From Desulfovibrionaceae bacterium (GTDB lineage: Bacteria > Desulfobacterota > Desulfovibrionia > Desulfovibrionales > Desulfovibrionaceae), in contig JAQXLA010000015.1 of the NCBI GenBank assembly GCA_029011315.1, positions 1-64,000 of the forward strand: a DNA stretch of 64,000 nucleotides, written 5' to 3'. The notes beneath the pieces are model-generated. The model did not search any database. It saw only the letters and a list, made by a program, of their open reading frames with translations, and was not told the origin of the DNA. Positions 8,273 through 16,811 of the stretch are shown piece after piece (positions within the stretch are counted from its first letter, which is position 1; each line of letters begins with the position of its first letter). Made by a program: the position numbers and the translations under genes.

Positions 8273-11200
8273 ATGCCTCATAAAGGTCCGCATATTTCCA
8301 TTCATCCCGATTTTGTCGTCAACCGCATTCTCCGGATTAATTTGGATGATTTTGCGGCATGGCCGGAATCTGTTCGCAATTTTGCTGCTGAAATTGCTGA
8401 AGAGCTCTTTTTGGTCGCTTACAATCCGTTTATCAGAGCGCAGGAAGTCAAGCGCAGCGTCAATGAACGCTTCGAAAAAGAAAGCTTTTCCCTGGCTCAT
8501 CACTATGCCAATTCCATCAGCGAAGGTATTACGCTGTTTTGGAGTGCCCATGAAGCTGAAAATGCCTTCCGGGAAGAATTGAAAGGACATCTGAGGACGA
8601 TTTTGCCTGCTGACGCGATCGTGACCCGTCCGAGTGCCCTAGTTGCCTGTGTTACCGATGCGACGGATTTGCGCATGGAGCTGCCGTTGATGGTCGTTGA
8701 GCCGGAAACCGTGGATCAGATCAGCGCCTTGATTCGGATGGCCAATGAGCTGAAATTTTCCCTTGTGCCTCGCGGCGGTGCATCTGGCATGACTGGCGGT
8801 GCTGTTCCAGGCCGTCAGCGCTGCGTGATCGTGCGCATGACGAAATTTGCGAAAATCAATCCAGTCGATCGCGGCAAGATGACAGTGACCGTCGGTGCAG
8901 GCGTGATAACCCAGCAGGTCATTGATTCCGTTGATCGGGATGGATTCCTTTTTACGGTGGATCCGGCTTCAAAAAGTGCTTCGACCATCGGCGGCAATAT
9001 CGCGGAAAACTCTGGCGGTCCTTATGCCTTTGAATACGGCACTACCCTCGACAACCTTCTTGCCTGGCAGATGGTGACGCCTACAGGTGAAATTATCACC
9101 GTGGAACGGAAGGATCATCCACGGCATAAGATTCTGCCGGATGAAACCGCTGTTTTTGAAGTCAAAGATTTGAGTGGCGGCGTGCGCAGTGTGGTGGAGC
9201 TGCACGGCAGCGAAATTCGCCTTCCGGGTTTGGGCAAAGACGTTACGAATAAGGCGCTTGGCGGACTTCCGGGCATGCAGAAAGAAGGAGTGGACGGTCT
9301 GATCACCGAAGCGACGTTTATCGTCCATGAAAAGCCGACGCAGTCCCGGGTTATGGTGCTTGAGTTCTATGGCCGATCCATGCAGCAGGCGGCTGTGGTG
9401 ATTAGCCGTATTGTGGAATTGAGAGATCATATCCGCAGAGAGGGAGACTACGCGCATCTTTCGGCACTGGAGGAATTTAACGCCAAATATGTGCAGGCCA
9501 TAGAATATGTGCCTAAAGCGCACGGGCGCAGGGAGCAGCCTGTATCCGTGGTCATTATTCAGATTGACGGAGACAGCCCTGAGCTTTTGGATAAATGTAT
9601 TCAGGAACTGAAGTCAATTGTTTCCGAATACGAGAATATTGAAATCATTCTGGCCAGGGATGAACGGGAGGCTGAGCTGTTCTGGGAGGATCGGCATCGC
9701 CTTTCGGCTATTGCCAGGAGGACTTCCGGCTTCAAGATGAATGAAGATATTGTCATTCCGACGCAGCGTATTCCGGATTACGCGGAATTTCTTGCCAGTC
9801 TGAATGTTTCCTGCGCTGCGGCCGCCTATCGCAAGGCTCTTCTCGCCGTTGGTCAGCTTCCCGGGATGCCTCTTGAAGAAGGCCGAATGACGGAAGAATA
9901 CGCATTGGCTATGCGGCTGGAGAAGGGAAGAGGATCGGATGAGGAAAATTTGCTGACCGATGACGCTGTTGAAGCCCGTGCCTGTGCCTTTTTAGAGGAG
10001 TGCGCTGAAGCCAATCCCGGACTTTCCCGGCAAATACTTTCCATTCGGGATAAAATGCGCGCTGGACGTGTAATCGTTGCCAGTCACATGCACGCCGGAG
10101 ACGGTAACTGCCACGTGAATATTCCCGTCAATTCCAACGATCTTGAGATGCTTCGTACTGCTGAAGAAGCAGTCGTGCGAATTATGAATGAGGCTAAAAA
10201 GGTCGGTGGTGCGGTGTCTGGAGAACACGGCATTGGCATTACCAAAATCAGCTTTCTTGATGAATCTAAAATGGAGGCCATTCGCCTTTTCAAGGATCGG
10301 GTCGATCCTCGTGGCGTGTTCAATCCGGCCAAGCTGACTATGAGAGAACTGCCGGTTCGGCCGTTCACATTCTCTTTCAACCGGTTGATTGAAGATATTC
10401 GCAACAGCGGCCTTCCTGACAAGGAAAAGCTGATCGGGCCTCTGCAGGCAGTGCAGGCTTGCACGCGTTGCGGCAAATGCAAGCAGGTGTGCCCGATGAT
10501 GGCTCCGGACTGCTCTTATCATTATCATCCTCGCAATAAAAATATGGTGCTGGGTGCGATTATCGAAGCCCTGTATTATTCTCAGATTACGACGGGGCAT
10601 CCGGATATGTCGGCACTCAGCGCGCTGAGAGAGCTGATGGAGCACTGTACGGGATGCGGCCGCTGCACATCGGTCTGTCCGGTAAAGATTCCGTCAGCGC
10701 AGGTTGCTATGGATCTGCGGGCTTTTCTGGAACACGAAGGTGCCGGCGGACATCCTCTGAAATCGCAGATGCTGCGCTGGATTGTCGAAAATCCGAATAA
10801 ACGGGTGCTTCAGGCCGCAAAGCTGGCGTCTCTGGGACAGATTACGCAGAATCGCATTCTCGGTGTTGTGCCGTCGCTGTTTCTGAAACGTCTCTACAAT
10901 CCTCTTCTTGCTCACAAGGGGCCTGTTCCTGGATATCGCAATCTGTATGAGATGCTGCATCCGGAACAGTGCAATGTCTTTCGTGCGGTTTTCTCCTCGC
11001 CGGAGGAGCAGAAAAAAGTTGAGCCGAACCGTGGAACGGCTGTACTGTACTTTCCGGGATGCGGCGGAGGCGTACTGTCCCGTTCTATCGGCATTGCCGC
11101 GTTGGCAGTGCTGTTGAAAACGGGTGTTACGGTGATTGTTCCGGATCGCCATCTGTGCTGCGGATATCCGTTGATGTCTTCCGGGCAGGATGAGCTTTTT

Positions 11201-11884
11201 CAATCCAATCTTGAGAAAAATCGGGAAATTCTTCGCAACACAGTGGAAAAGGCCAAAAAGCTCGGTCTGCACGTAACACATCTTCTGACGGCATGCGGTT
11301 CCTGCCGCGAGGGGATTGAAAAGCACGGCAACTTCTGGAATGACGAATCCGAGCATGAACCGTTGGCATTGATGAACGTGATGCAGTTTGCTTTGCCCCG
11401 CCTGTCTGAAGGGGAGGAACCGCTTTTCGAGGGCGATGCCGTGTATCATGTTTCCTGTCATGCGGAATGGTCAGGCATTCATCGCGTGAAGGGGATTAAG
11501 ACACAGAAATCGGCACTTGAGAAGTTTTCCGGCGCGGCACTTCATCTTTCAGCGGGATGCTGCGGCGAGTCGGGTATGGGGGCGATTGCCTCTCCTCTGG
11601 TTTATAATCCCTTGAGAAAACGGAAAAGTGAATCGCTGTCCCGGATGTTGGCGGATCTTCCTGCAGAAACACCGGTTTTGGTGGGATGTCCGTCCTGCAA
11701 GATAGGCATTTCGCGCATTTTAATGACGAACAGATTGAGCAATCCCGTAGGGCATGTTACTGAATGGGCTGCGTCGCTCCTGTTCTCTTCAACATGGGGC
11801 AAGAACTGGTATCGCATGTTCCGCAGACGCTTAAAATCCTCAGAATCCTCCGGAGGTATTCGGGAAATTCATTTTGATTCTTAA
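8273..11884 (+). CDS. Fused FAD-binding oxidase / 4Fe-4S / CCG-domain oxidoreductase (lactate or glycolate dehydrogenase type)
   Basis: This 1203-residue protein combines activities that are separate subunits in GlcDEF-type enzymes. Residues about 130-370 are a PCMH-type FAD domain with PRGGASGMTGGAVPG near 165, followed by a FAD-linked oxidase C-terminal domain (SHMHAGDGNCHVNIP, GEHGIGITK). Near residues 728 and 792 are two 4Fe-4S motifs (CTRCGKCKQVCP and CTGCGRCTSVCP). The C-terminal third has two CCG cysteine domains (YFPGCGGG with CCGYPL, then SCHAEWSG with CCGESGMG), as in GlpC and HdrD. The likely role is oxidation of D-lactate or another 2-hydroxyacid with electrons passed to quinone or a redox partner; the substrate is inferred. 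The start follows AAGGAAG; an earlier in-frame ATG lacks such a site. Confidence 0.9.
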   Translation: MPHKGPHISIHPDFVVNRILRINLDDFAAWPESVRNFAAEIAEELFLVAYNPFIRAQEVKRSVNERFEKESFSLAHHYANSISEGITLFWSAHEAENAFREELKGHLRTILPADAIVTRPSALVACVTDATDLRMELPLMVVEPETVDQISALIRMANELKFSLVPRGGASGMTGGAVPGRQRCVIVRMTKFAKINPVDRGKMTVTVGAGVITQQVIDSVDRDGFLFTVDPASKSASTIGGNIAENSGGPYAFEYGTTLDNLLAWQMVTPTGEIITVERKDHPRHKILPDETAVFEVKDLSGGVRSVVELHGSEIRLPGLGKDVTNKALGGLPGMQKEGVDGLITEATFIVHEKPTQSRVMVLEFYGRSMQQAAVVISRIVELRDHIRREGDYAHLSALEEFNAKYVQAIEYVPKAHGRREQPVSVVIIQIDGDSPELLDKCIQELKSIVSEYENIEIILARDEREAELFWEDRHRLSAIARRTSGFKMNEDIVIPTQRIPDYAEFLASLNVSCAAAAYRKALLAVGQLPGMPLEEGRMTEEYALAMRLEKGRGSDEENLLTDDAVEARACAFLEECAEANPGLSRQILSIRDKMRAGRVIVASHMHAGDGNCHVNIPVNSNDLEMLRTAEEAVVRIMNEAKKVGGAVSGEHGIGITKISFLDESKMEAIRLFKDRVDPRGVFNPAKLTMRELPVRPFTFSFNRLIEDIRNSGLPDKEKLIGPLQAVQACTRCGKCKQVCPMMAPDCSYHYHPRNKNMVLGAIIEALYYSQITTGHPDMSALSALRELMEHCTGCGRCTSVCPVKIPSAQVAMDLRAFLEHEGAGGHPLKSQMLRWIVENPNKRVLQAAKLASLGQITQNRILGVVPSLFLKRLYNPLLAHKGPVPGYRNLYEMLHPEQCNVFRAVFSSPEEQKKVEPNRGTAVLYFPGCGGGVLSRSIGIAALAVLLKTGVTVIVPDRHLCCGYPLMSSGQDELFQSNLEKNREILRNTVEKAKKLGLHVTHLLTACGSCREGIEKHGNFWNDESEHEPLALMNVMQFALPRLSEGEEPLFEGDAVYHVSCHAEWSGIHRVKGIKTQKSALEKFSGAALHLSAGCCGESGMGAIASPLVYNPLRKRKSESLSRMLADLPAETPVLVGCPSCKIGISRILMTNRLSNPVGHVTEWAASLLFSSTWGKNWYRMFRRRLKSSESSGGIREIHFDS

Positions 11885-11896
11885 AGCATACGCAGT

Positions 11897-11939
11897 GCAA
11901 GAAGAGGGATCGCAGGCTCAATACGATCCCTCTTCTTGC
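11897..11939. terminator. Long hairpin after the oxidoreductase gene
   Basis: GCAAGAAGAGGGATCG (11897-11912) and CGATCCCTCTTCTTGC (11924-11939) form a perfect 16-bp stem with an 11-base loop, beginning 12 bases after the stop codon. Neither side has a T-run, so it may protect the mRNA 3' end or act as a weak terminator. Confidence 0.6.
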
Positions 11940-12022
11940 GCAGCGCTGGCGATGCGCCGGCAGAGAAAAAACATTTCTTTTATTTTTTTGCATATTCAGC
12001 TTTTTTCAGGTATACCAGTCTG

Positions 12023-12153
12023 AATGGTACCGCGTCCGTGTACGCTGTGTCGAAACGGTTTTGTCCGGAGTCAGGCACGGCAGAAGTGCAACGGCGATTC
12101 TCCTATTGGTTGGGGTGCGGTAGAGTTTGCAGACTTTGCCGCGCTCCTTTTTT
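12023..12153 (+). ncRNA. Candidate small RNA
   Basis: A promoter-like pair, TTGCAT (11988-11993) and TATACC (12011-12016) spaced 17, is followed about 130 bases later by a strong terminator. No start codon with a ribosome site opens a plausible frame between them. The end is well supported by the terminator. The 5' end is only a guess, since the promoter matches consensus weakly. The alternative is that this is the far 3' UTR of the oxidoreductase gene. Confidence 0.3.
12112..12153 (+). terminator. Rho-independent terminator, rightward
   Basis: GGGGTGCGGTAGAGT (12112-12126) pairs over 15 positions with ACTTTGCCGCGCTCC (12133-12147) around the loop TTGCAG, followed by TTTTTT. Four of the pairs are G-U wobbles that become mismatches on the other strand, so the element is oriented rightward. 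Confidence 0.75.
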
Positions 12154-12276
12154 AAGCCGTTGCATCGATTCAGAAAGCAAAGAAGGAAGTATCTGCATAC
12201 CTCGCAGAGTTTTTCTTGAATCTGGTTCAAACATTTGGAAAGCAGTTCCCGCTGTTTGCGGCTGCAAAACGTCGTC

Positions 12277-14505
12277 TTACTCTGCTTCAGCTGTTTTGCG
12301 CACGACTTCGATGACATTGGGGATATGGCGAAGACGATCGATGATCTGATACAGATGCACGAGATCCCGTACCATAATCTGCATATCAGCTTCGCTGCGT
12401 CCGTCCACCATGGCCTGAATCATGCAGCGTTCAATATTGACATCTTCGTCCCTCAGAATAATGGCAATGCTGGCCAGCATGCCTTTTTCATTCTTCATGA
12501 GCATATGAATGCCGACAGGGAAGGGATGGTTTTCCTGTCCTGCCCATTGCGCCGAAATCATGCGCTCGGGTTCCATCGTCTGGATAGTAGGGCAGCTGGC
12601 TGTATGGATGATAACACCGCGTCCGCGGCTGATAAAGCCGACAATCTGATCTCCGGGAACAGGATTGCAGCAGCGGGCGATGCGGATCAGCATATCATCC
12701 ATTCCGCGTACCAGAATCCCGGAAGATGGCTTCTTTTCCTCTGGATCTTTTTCTTTTTCCTTTTTAGCTTTGATGTTCTTTCTGTGCAGCGCAACGCCGT
12801 CAATGCTGTCTTCAGAATGGTTTTCGTCCAGTCCCATCAGTTTCTGCAGTCTTCTCAACACGGGTTTCGCCTGAAGACGGGCGTACCCCAGAGAAGAGAA
12901 CAGTTCGTCTACAGATCCGGCGGCCAGAACATTGGTCAGCTGAACAAGCCAGCCATCCTTTTCGGCACGCTGGATGTTGATGCCCATTTTGCGGCCTTCT
13001 TTTTCCAGAATTTCCCTGCCGAGGCCGACAGATATGGCTCGTTCTTCTGTGCGCAGATACTGCTGAATGCGGTTTCTCGCCTTGGCCGTCTTGACGATTT
13101 TCAGCCAGTCTCGGCTTGGATGCCGGTTTTTATCCGTAAGCACCTCAACGGTATCTCCGTTTTTCAGAGGCGTGGAAAGAGGCTCCAGTTTTCCGTTGAT
13201 TTTTGCTCCCGTACAGTGAAATCCCACTTCGGAATGGATCAAAAACGCGAAATCCAGGGGAGTGGCTCCTTCCGGGAGCTCCTTGACAGCTCCTTTTGGC
13301 GTGAAAACATACACTTCGTCGCTAAACAGATCCATGCGTAGTGAACGCATAAATTCCTTGGAATCGGCCTCATCTCCCTGGCGGCTGACTATTTCGCGCA
13401 GCCATTCGAATTGCGGGGCATCCTTGATATTGACTGCATGATTCCTTTCCTTGTACAGCCAATGCGACGCAACGCCGTGTTCCGCCATGCGGTGCATCTC
13501 TTCGGTACGGATTTGAATTTCAATGCGTTCACCTTCGAGCCCGATGACCGTTGTATGCAGACTTTGATACCCGTTGGCCTTGGGCATGGAAATATAATCT
13601 TTAAAGCGGCCGGGAACGGGTTTCCATTCGGCATGGACCAGACCAAGCACGGCATAGCAGTCCCGTACGTCCCGAACGATAGCCCGGAAAGCGAGAATAT
13701 CGTGCATATCATCCAGCGTAAGATGCTGTTCGGTCATCTTGCGATAAATGCTGTAGATATGCTTGATGCGTCCAAAGACCGTGCCGGAGATGTCATTGTC
13801 TTTGAGAATTTTTTCGATATGGCTGATGATTTTGGAAATAATCTGACGTTCAACGACCTGATTGGTCGTCAGCCATTCTTTTATTTGCGCGTATTTGTCC
13901 GGCTCAAGATATTTAAAGCTGAGTTCTTCAAGTTCCAGCTTGATGCGATGCAATCCGAGACGGTTCGCCAGAGGGACATAAATATCCATGGTTTCCCGTG
14001 CGATACGCTGCTGCTTGTGCACTTTTTGAAAGTCAAGCGTACGCATATTGTGTACGCGGTCAGCAAGCTTGACAATCGGAACCCGAATATCATGCGATGT
14101 GGCAAGAATCATCTTGCGGATGCTTTCCGCCTGCTGTTCTTCTTTGGAATCGAAGATAAGACGGCTTATTTTGGTAACGCCGTCTACAATATCGGCAACC
14201 TGTTCTCCAAATTCCTCATCAATGTCGTCGATAGTGGCACCGGTGTCTTCAACCGTATCGTGAAGCAGGCCTGCTGAAATGGCATGAACGTCAAAACCCA
14301 GTTCTGCGAGAATTTCTGCAACAGCAACAGGATGCGAAAGATAGGGTTCCCCGGACAAACGCATCTGCCCAGCATGCGCTGCGGCGGCATAGGCATACGC
14401 TTTCCGAACAAGATTTTTTTCTTCTTCTGTGGAACCGACTGAAAGCTTGTTGAGAATATTTTGAAGCTGCTGAGGCAATCCGTTATCGGAATCTGAAGTA
14501 GGCAT
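12277..14505 (-). CDS. rsh: Bifunctional (p)ppGpp synthase/hydrolase (RelA/SpoT homologue)
   Basis: This enzyme makes and degrades (p)ppGpp, the stringent-response signal. The start MPTSDSDNG at 14505 gives 742 residues. In order it has an HD hydrolase domain with an intact HDTVEDT motif near residue 80, a RelA/SpoT synthetase domain (with YQSLHTTVIG), a TGS domain starting around VYVFTPKGAVKELP near residue 395, a conserved Cys/His region (ARCCNPVPGD) and a C-terminal ACT domain from about residue 660. The intact HD motif argues that it can hydrolyse as well as synthesise. It lies downstream of radC behind a terminator-like hairpin, so it may have its own promoter. Confidence 0.95.
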   Translation of the reverse strand: MPTSDSDNGLPQQLQNILNKLSVGSTEEEKNLVRKAYAYAAAAHAGQMRLSGEPYLSHPVAVAEILAELGFDVHAISAGLLHDTVEDTGATIDDIDEEFGEQVADIVDGVTKISRLIFDSKEEQQAESIRKMILATSHDIRVPIVKLADRVHNMRTLDFQKVHKQQRIARETMDIYVPLANRLGLHRIKLELEELSFKYLEPDKYAQIKEWLTTNQVVERQIISKIISHIEKILKDNDISGTVFGRIKHIYSIYRKMTEQHLTLDDMHDILAFRAIVRDVRDCYAVLGLVHAEWKPVPGRFKDYISMPKANGYQSLHTTVIGLEGERIEIQIRTEEMHRMAEHGVASHWLYKERNHAVNIKDAPQFEWLREIVSRQGDEADSKEFMRSLRMDLFSDEVYVFTPKGAVKELPEGATPLDFAFLIHSEVGFHCTGAKINGKLEPLSTPLKNGDTVEVLTDKNRHPSRDWLKIVKTAKARNRIQQYLRTEERAISVGLGREILEKEGRKMGINIQRAEKDGWLVQLTNVLAAGSVDELFSSLGYARLQAKPVLRRLQKLMGLDENHSEDSIDGVALHRKNIKAKKEKEKDPEEKKPSSGILVRGMDDMLIRIARCCNPVPGDQIVGFISRGRGVIIHTASCPTIQTMEPERMISAQWAGQENHPFPVGIHMLMKNEKGMLASIAIILRDEDVNIERCMIQAMVDGRSEADMQIMVRDLVHLYQIIDRLRHIPNVIEVVRKTAEAE

Positions 14506-14523
14506 TGCGTGACATCCGAACGT

Positions 14524-14552
14524 AAAAAGGTTCTGATCCGCCGGAAAGAACC
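14524..14552 (-). terminator. Probable terminator after radC
   Basis: Read leftward, GGTTCT and AGAACC pair around a 12-base loop and are followed by five T (14528 down to 14524). The stem is short, so this may be only a partial stop between radC and the (p)ppGpp gene. Confidence 0.45.
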
Positions 14553-14561
14553 GGATCCCTA

Positions 14562-15305
14562 TCATCTTTTTTCAGTATAGGACGTTTCCGCATACCTTTC
14601 AACGGGTTCAGATTTATCCCTCTCAGAGAAAGATATATCTTTTCCCTGGCGCATGCTGAAGCAGAATCCATCACAGATAATGAGATGATCGAGGAGCTCA
14701 ATGCCGATTTGATCCGTCATGCTTTGGAGAATCCCGGTAAGCCTCTGATCCTCTGCCGATGGCTGACGTGTTCCTCCCGGATGATTGTGTATCAGAACAG
14801 CGGCACTTGCCTTTCGCCTGAGAAGGCATTCCAGCACAGCGCGGGGTGAAACATTGACGCCGTCAGCCGTTCCACGCGACAGGCATTCCCAGGCAATTTT
14901 TCGGCATCCGGCATCCAGAGAGAGAATCCAGAATTCCTCAGTGAGTCTTCCGGAAAGTCTTGCTGCGGCTGCTGCAGCCACGGATTCAGGCGTGAGGCTT
15001 TTTTTGCTGTTTAAATGGACTTCTTCCGCACACCGAGCTTGAAGTTCATGAAGAATGCGGCGAAAGACAGCCAGTCCCGGACCAGCATCCGGAATCGCAA
15101 GCAGCACCTCATCATCATCGGAAGCAAGAAAAGACTGAATCGATCCGAAATGGGAGAGAAGGCGCTTTGCCAGAGGTTTGGTATCAATACGGGGTCTGGC
15201 ATATCCGAGAAGCAGTTCAAGAAATTCGTAATCGGGCAGATCGGAAGGAGATGTGAGAAACCGAGAACGGAGACGTTCTCGATGCCCTTTGGCACTGTCA
15301 TCCAT
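14562..15305 (-). CDS. radC: RadC family protein (JAB metalloprotease-like domain)
   Basis: The product is 247 residues from MDDSAKGHRERLRSRF. An N-terminal helix-hairpin-helix-like region (YEFLELLLGYARPRIDTK) is followed by a JAB/MPN domain with the metal-site motif HNHPGGTRQPSAED. Despite the name there is no firm evidence that RadC repairs DNA; the domain resembles deubiquitinase-like metalloproteases and is common near housekeeping and mobile loci. The start overlaps the end of holA by eight bases, placing it at the tail of the rib-leuS-holA run. Confidence 0.9.
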   Translation of the reverse strand: MDDSAKGHRERLRSRFLTSPSDLPDYEFLELLLGYARPRIDTKPLAKRLLSHFGSIQSFLASDDDEVLLAIPDAGPGLAVFRRILHELQARCAEEVHLNSKKSLTPESVAAAAAARLSGRLTEEFWILSLDAGCRKIAWECLSRGTADGVNVSPRAVLECLLRRKASAAVLIHNHPGGTRQPSAEDQRLTGILQSMTDQIGIELLDHLIICDGFCFSMRQGKDISFSERDKSEPVERYAETSYTEKR

Positions 15306-16281
15306 GGATGAGATGTCCTTTGGGGACACTATACTTCTGTAAAAAGCAGGCAACAAGCCTTTCCGTTCCCTGTTCTGGTGACAGCATGCCGTTTTTGATT
15401 TTTGTTTCATTGTCAAACAAACAGTCAAAAAGCTGAACGATTGTCCGCTTCCCGAGCCGCTGCGCCAGACTTCGTTTTTGCCTTTCCTCGGCTGGAAAAA
15501 GAAAGCGGAGAGCCGGATCGTTGCTGAGAATCTGCCAGAGCTGGCATAATTCTCTATGCAGAAGAGTTTGAAGAAGAAAGAAAAAATCGGATCCGCGACT
15601 TTCTTCCCTCAGGAGCATTTTCCATACTTCTGCGCTCCGACCTTCACGGAGCATGGTCATAAAATCAAAAATGTTGAAAGTCCCGCTGTCCGCACTGTTG
15701 ATGTCTTTACCCGGAAAAACACGATGCAGCAGATCGATCCGATTGAGTTCATTGTAAACGGCCGAAGCCTCAAGAGGGAGAGCTGATACGAGTTCATGTA
15801 TTTGCCGGTCTGACAGCTTCAGTCTCATACCTGCGGCCTGTTCTGTGACATACCGGCGCATGGTCGCTGCCGTCAGCCCAGGTCGGCTCCAGATCCAGTT
15901 TTTTTTCTGGGCAAAAGCGAAGCAGGGTGATTTTTTAACGTATTCCGGCAGAACGAACTGATTTTTTTTCCAGGGGCTTTCAAAGCAGAGGACTATCCAG
16001 ATTTGCCTGAGTGGACGGCTCAGCAGTGTTGAGATCCTTTTCCAGGTCTTTTCATCGAAAAGGTTGGCTTCCCGAACGATGATCATTTTATTGGCAGGAA
16101 TGAGAGAGAACGATCTTCCAATATTCCAGAAGTCATCGGCGAGTCCTTCCCTCTCTGCCCAGAACACCTGTCGTTCCCATTTTGGAGAAGCGGGAAACAG
16201 ACAGCAGAGTTCCTCCTGTCGTGCGCGGAGAAACCTGCTGTCCGGACTGATGAGAATGGAATATCCAGGGCGATCAGGCAT
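15298..16281 (-). CDS. holA: DNA polymerase III, delta subunit
   Basis: HolA is the clamp-loader subunit that opens the beta clamp. The product is 327 residues, close to the usual 330-345. Recognition rests on the weakly conserved delta-subunit pattern (RQIWIVLCFESPWKKN, ARRYV-like helices, FNIFDFMTMLREGRSAEVWKM) and on the conserved position after leuS and lptE, the order found in many Gram-negative bacteria. It starts eight bases after lptE and overlaps radC. The family call leans partly on context. Confidence 0.85.
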   Translation of the reverse strand: MPDRPGYSILISPDSRFLRARQEELCCLFPASPKWERQVFWAEREGLADDFWNIGRSFSLIPANKMIIVREANLFDEKTWKRISTLLSRPLRQIWIVLCFESPWKKNQFVLPEYVKKSPCFAFAQKKNWIWSRPGLTAATMRRYVTEQAAGMRLKLSDRQIHELVSALPLEASAVYNELNRIDLLHRVFPGKDINSADSGTFNIFDFMTMLREGRSAEVWKMLLREESRGSDFFFLLQTLLHRELCQLWQILSNDPALRFLFPAEERQKRSLAQRLGKRTIVQLFDCLFDNETKIKNGMLSPEQGTERLVACFLQKYSVPKGHLIHG

Positions 16282-16289
16282 GGCTTTTA

Positions 16290-16811
16290 TCAGAATTGCT
16301 GCTGCATTCTGTCAATGCAGCGGCGTACCAACATGGTGAGCATATTTTTGACCGATTCCTCTTCGTCCATATTTTCATAGCGATCCGTATAGACGATGGA
16401 TCCTGAACGCCAAATTTCTCTGTTCGAAGCGTCAAACAAGGAGATTTCAGCGCGGATTTCAGCCTCAAAAAGCAGCGTTTGATTACGGTATTCTCCGGCA
16501 CTGGAAATCTTCAGACTGCGGACATGAACGGCTAATGCGTAATCTGCCATGCCGGAATCAACCCATTTGGCCATACCTCTTGCATTGATTTCATCGCGGA
16601 ATTGCGAGCGCAGGCGATAGGTCAGCCACGGATAGATTGTGGCATGATCCACTTCCTGAATCTTGAGTGTCTTGCCTGGAGGGATGATACGGTTTTCTGA
16701 AGAGTCAATTTCCTGACCTCTCCAAGTATAGCCGCATCCTCCCTGCAAGATGACAGAAAAAGCCAGCAAAGCGCAGGCGGCACCGTTGCTCAATCGGCGA
16801 AAGATCGTCAT
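16290..16811 (-). CDS. lptE: LPS-assembly lipoprotein LptE
   Basis: LptE is the outer-membrane lipoprotein that plugs LptD and helps insert lipopolysaccharide. The product is 173 residues with a signal peptide and a lipobox ending at Cys (ILQGGC near residue 26), followed by GYTWRGQ. The rest is a mixed alpha/beta domain with a C-terminal conserved region (EEESVKNMLTMLVRRCIDRMQQQF). The position between leuS and holA is the standard place for lptE. It overlaps the leuS stop by one base. Confidence 0.9.
   Translation of the reverse strand: MTIFRRLSNGAACALLAFSVILQGGCGYTWRGQEIDSSENRIIPPGKTLKIQEVDHATIYPWLTYRLRSQFRDEINARGMAKWVDSGMADYALAVHVRSLKISSAGEYRNQTLLFEAEIRAEISLFDASNREIWRSGSIVYTDRYENMDEEESVKNMLTMLVRRCIDRMQQQF

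Larger units (their letters stand above)
11885..12276. other. Convergent intergenic region with two hairpins and a candidate small RNA
   Basis: This 392-base gap lies between two convergent genes. Open frames on both strands here lack recognisable content. What can be seen is a long hairpin just after the oxidoreductase gene, a rightward promoter-like pair, a strong rightward terminator at 12112-12153, and a 9-bp inverted repeat (TGCAACGGC at 12087-12095 with GCCGTTGCA at 12156-12164) that encloses the terminator. Confidence 0.6.

Noticed and set aside
11936-12349. Open frames on both strands in the convergent gap
   Set aside because: No ribosome site, no plausible composition, and one runs through a strong terminator.
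12235-13341. Rightward 368-codon open frame opposite the (p)ppGpp enzyme gene
   Set aside because: It lies antisense to a strongly conserved gene, shows no family motif and has no ribosome site; it is a coding shadow.
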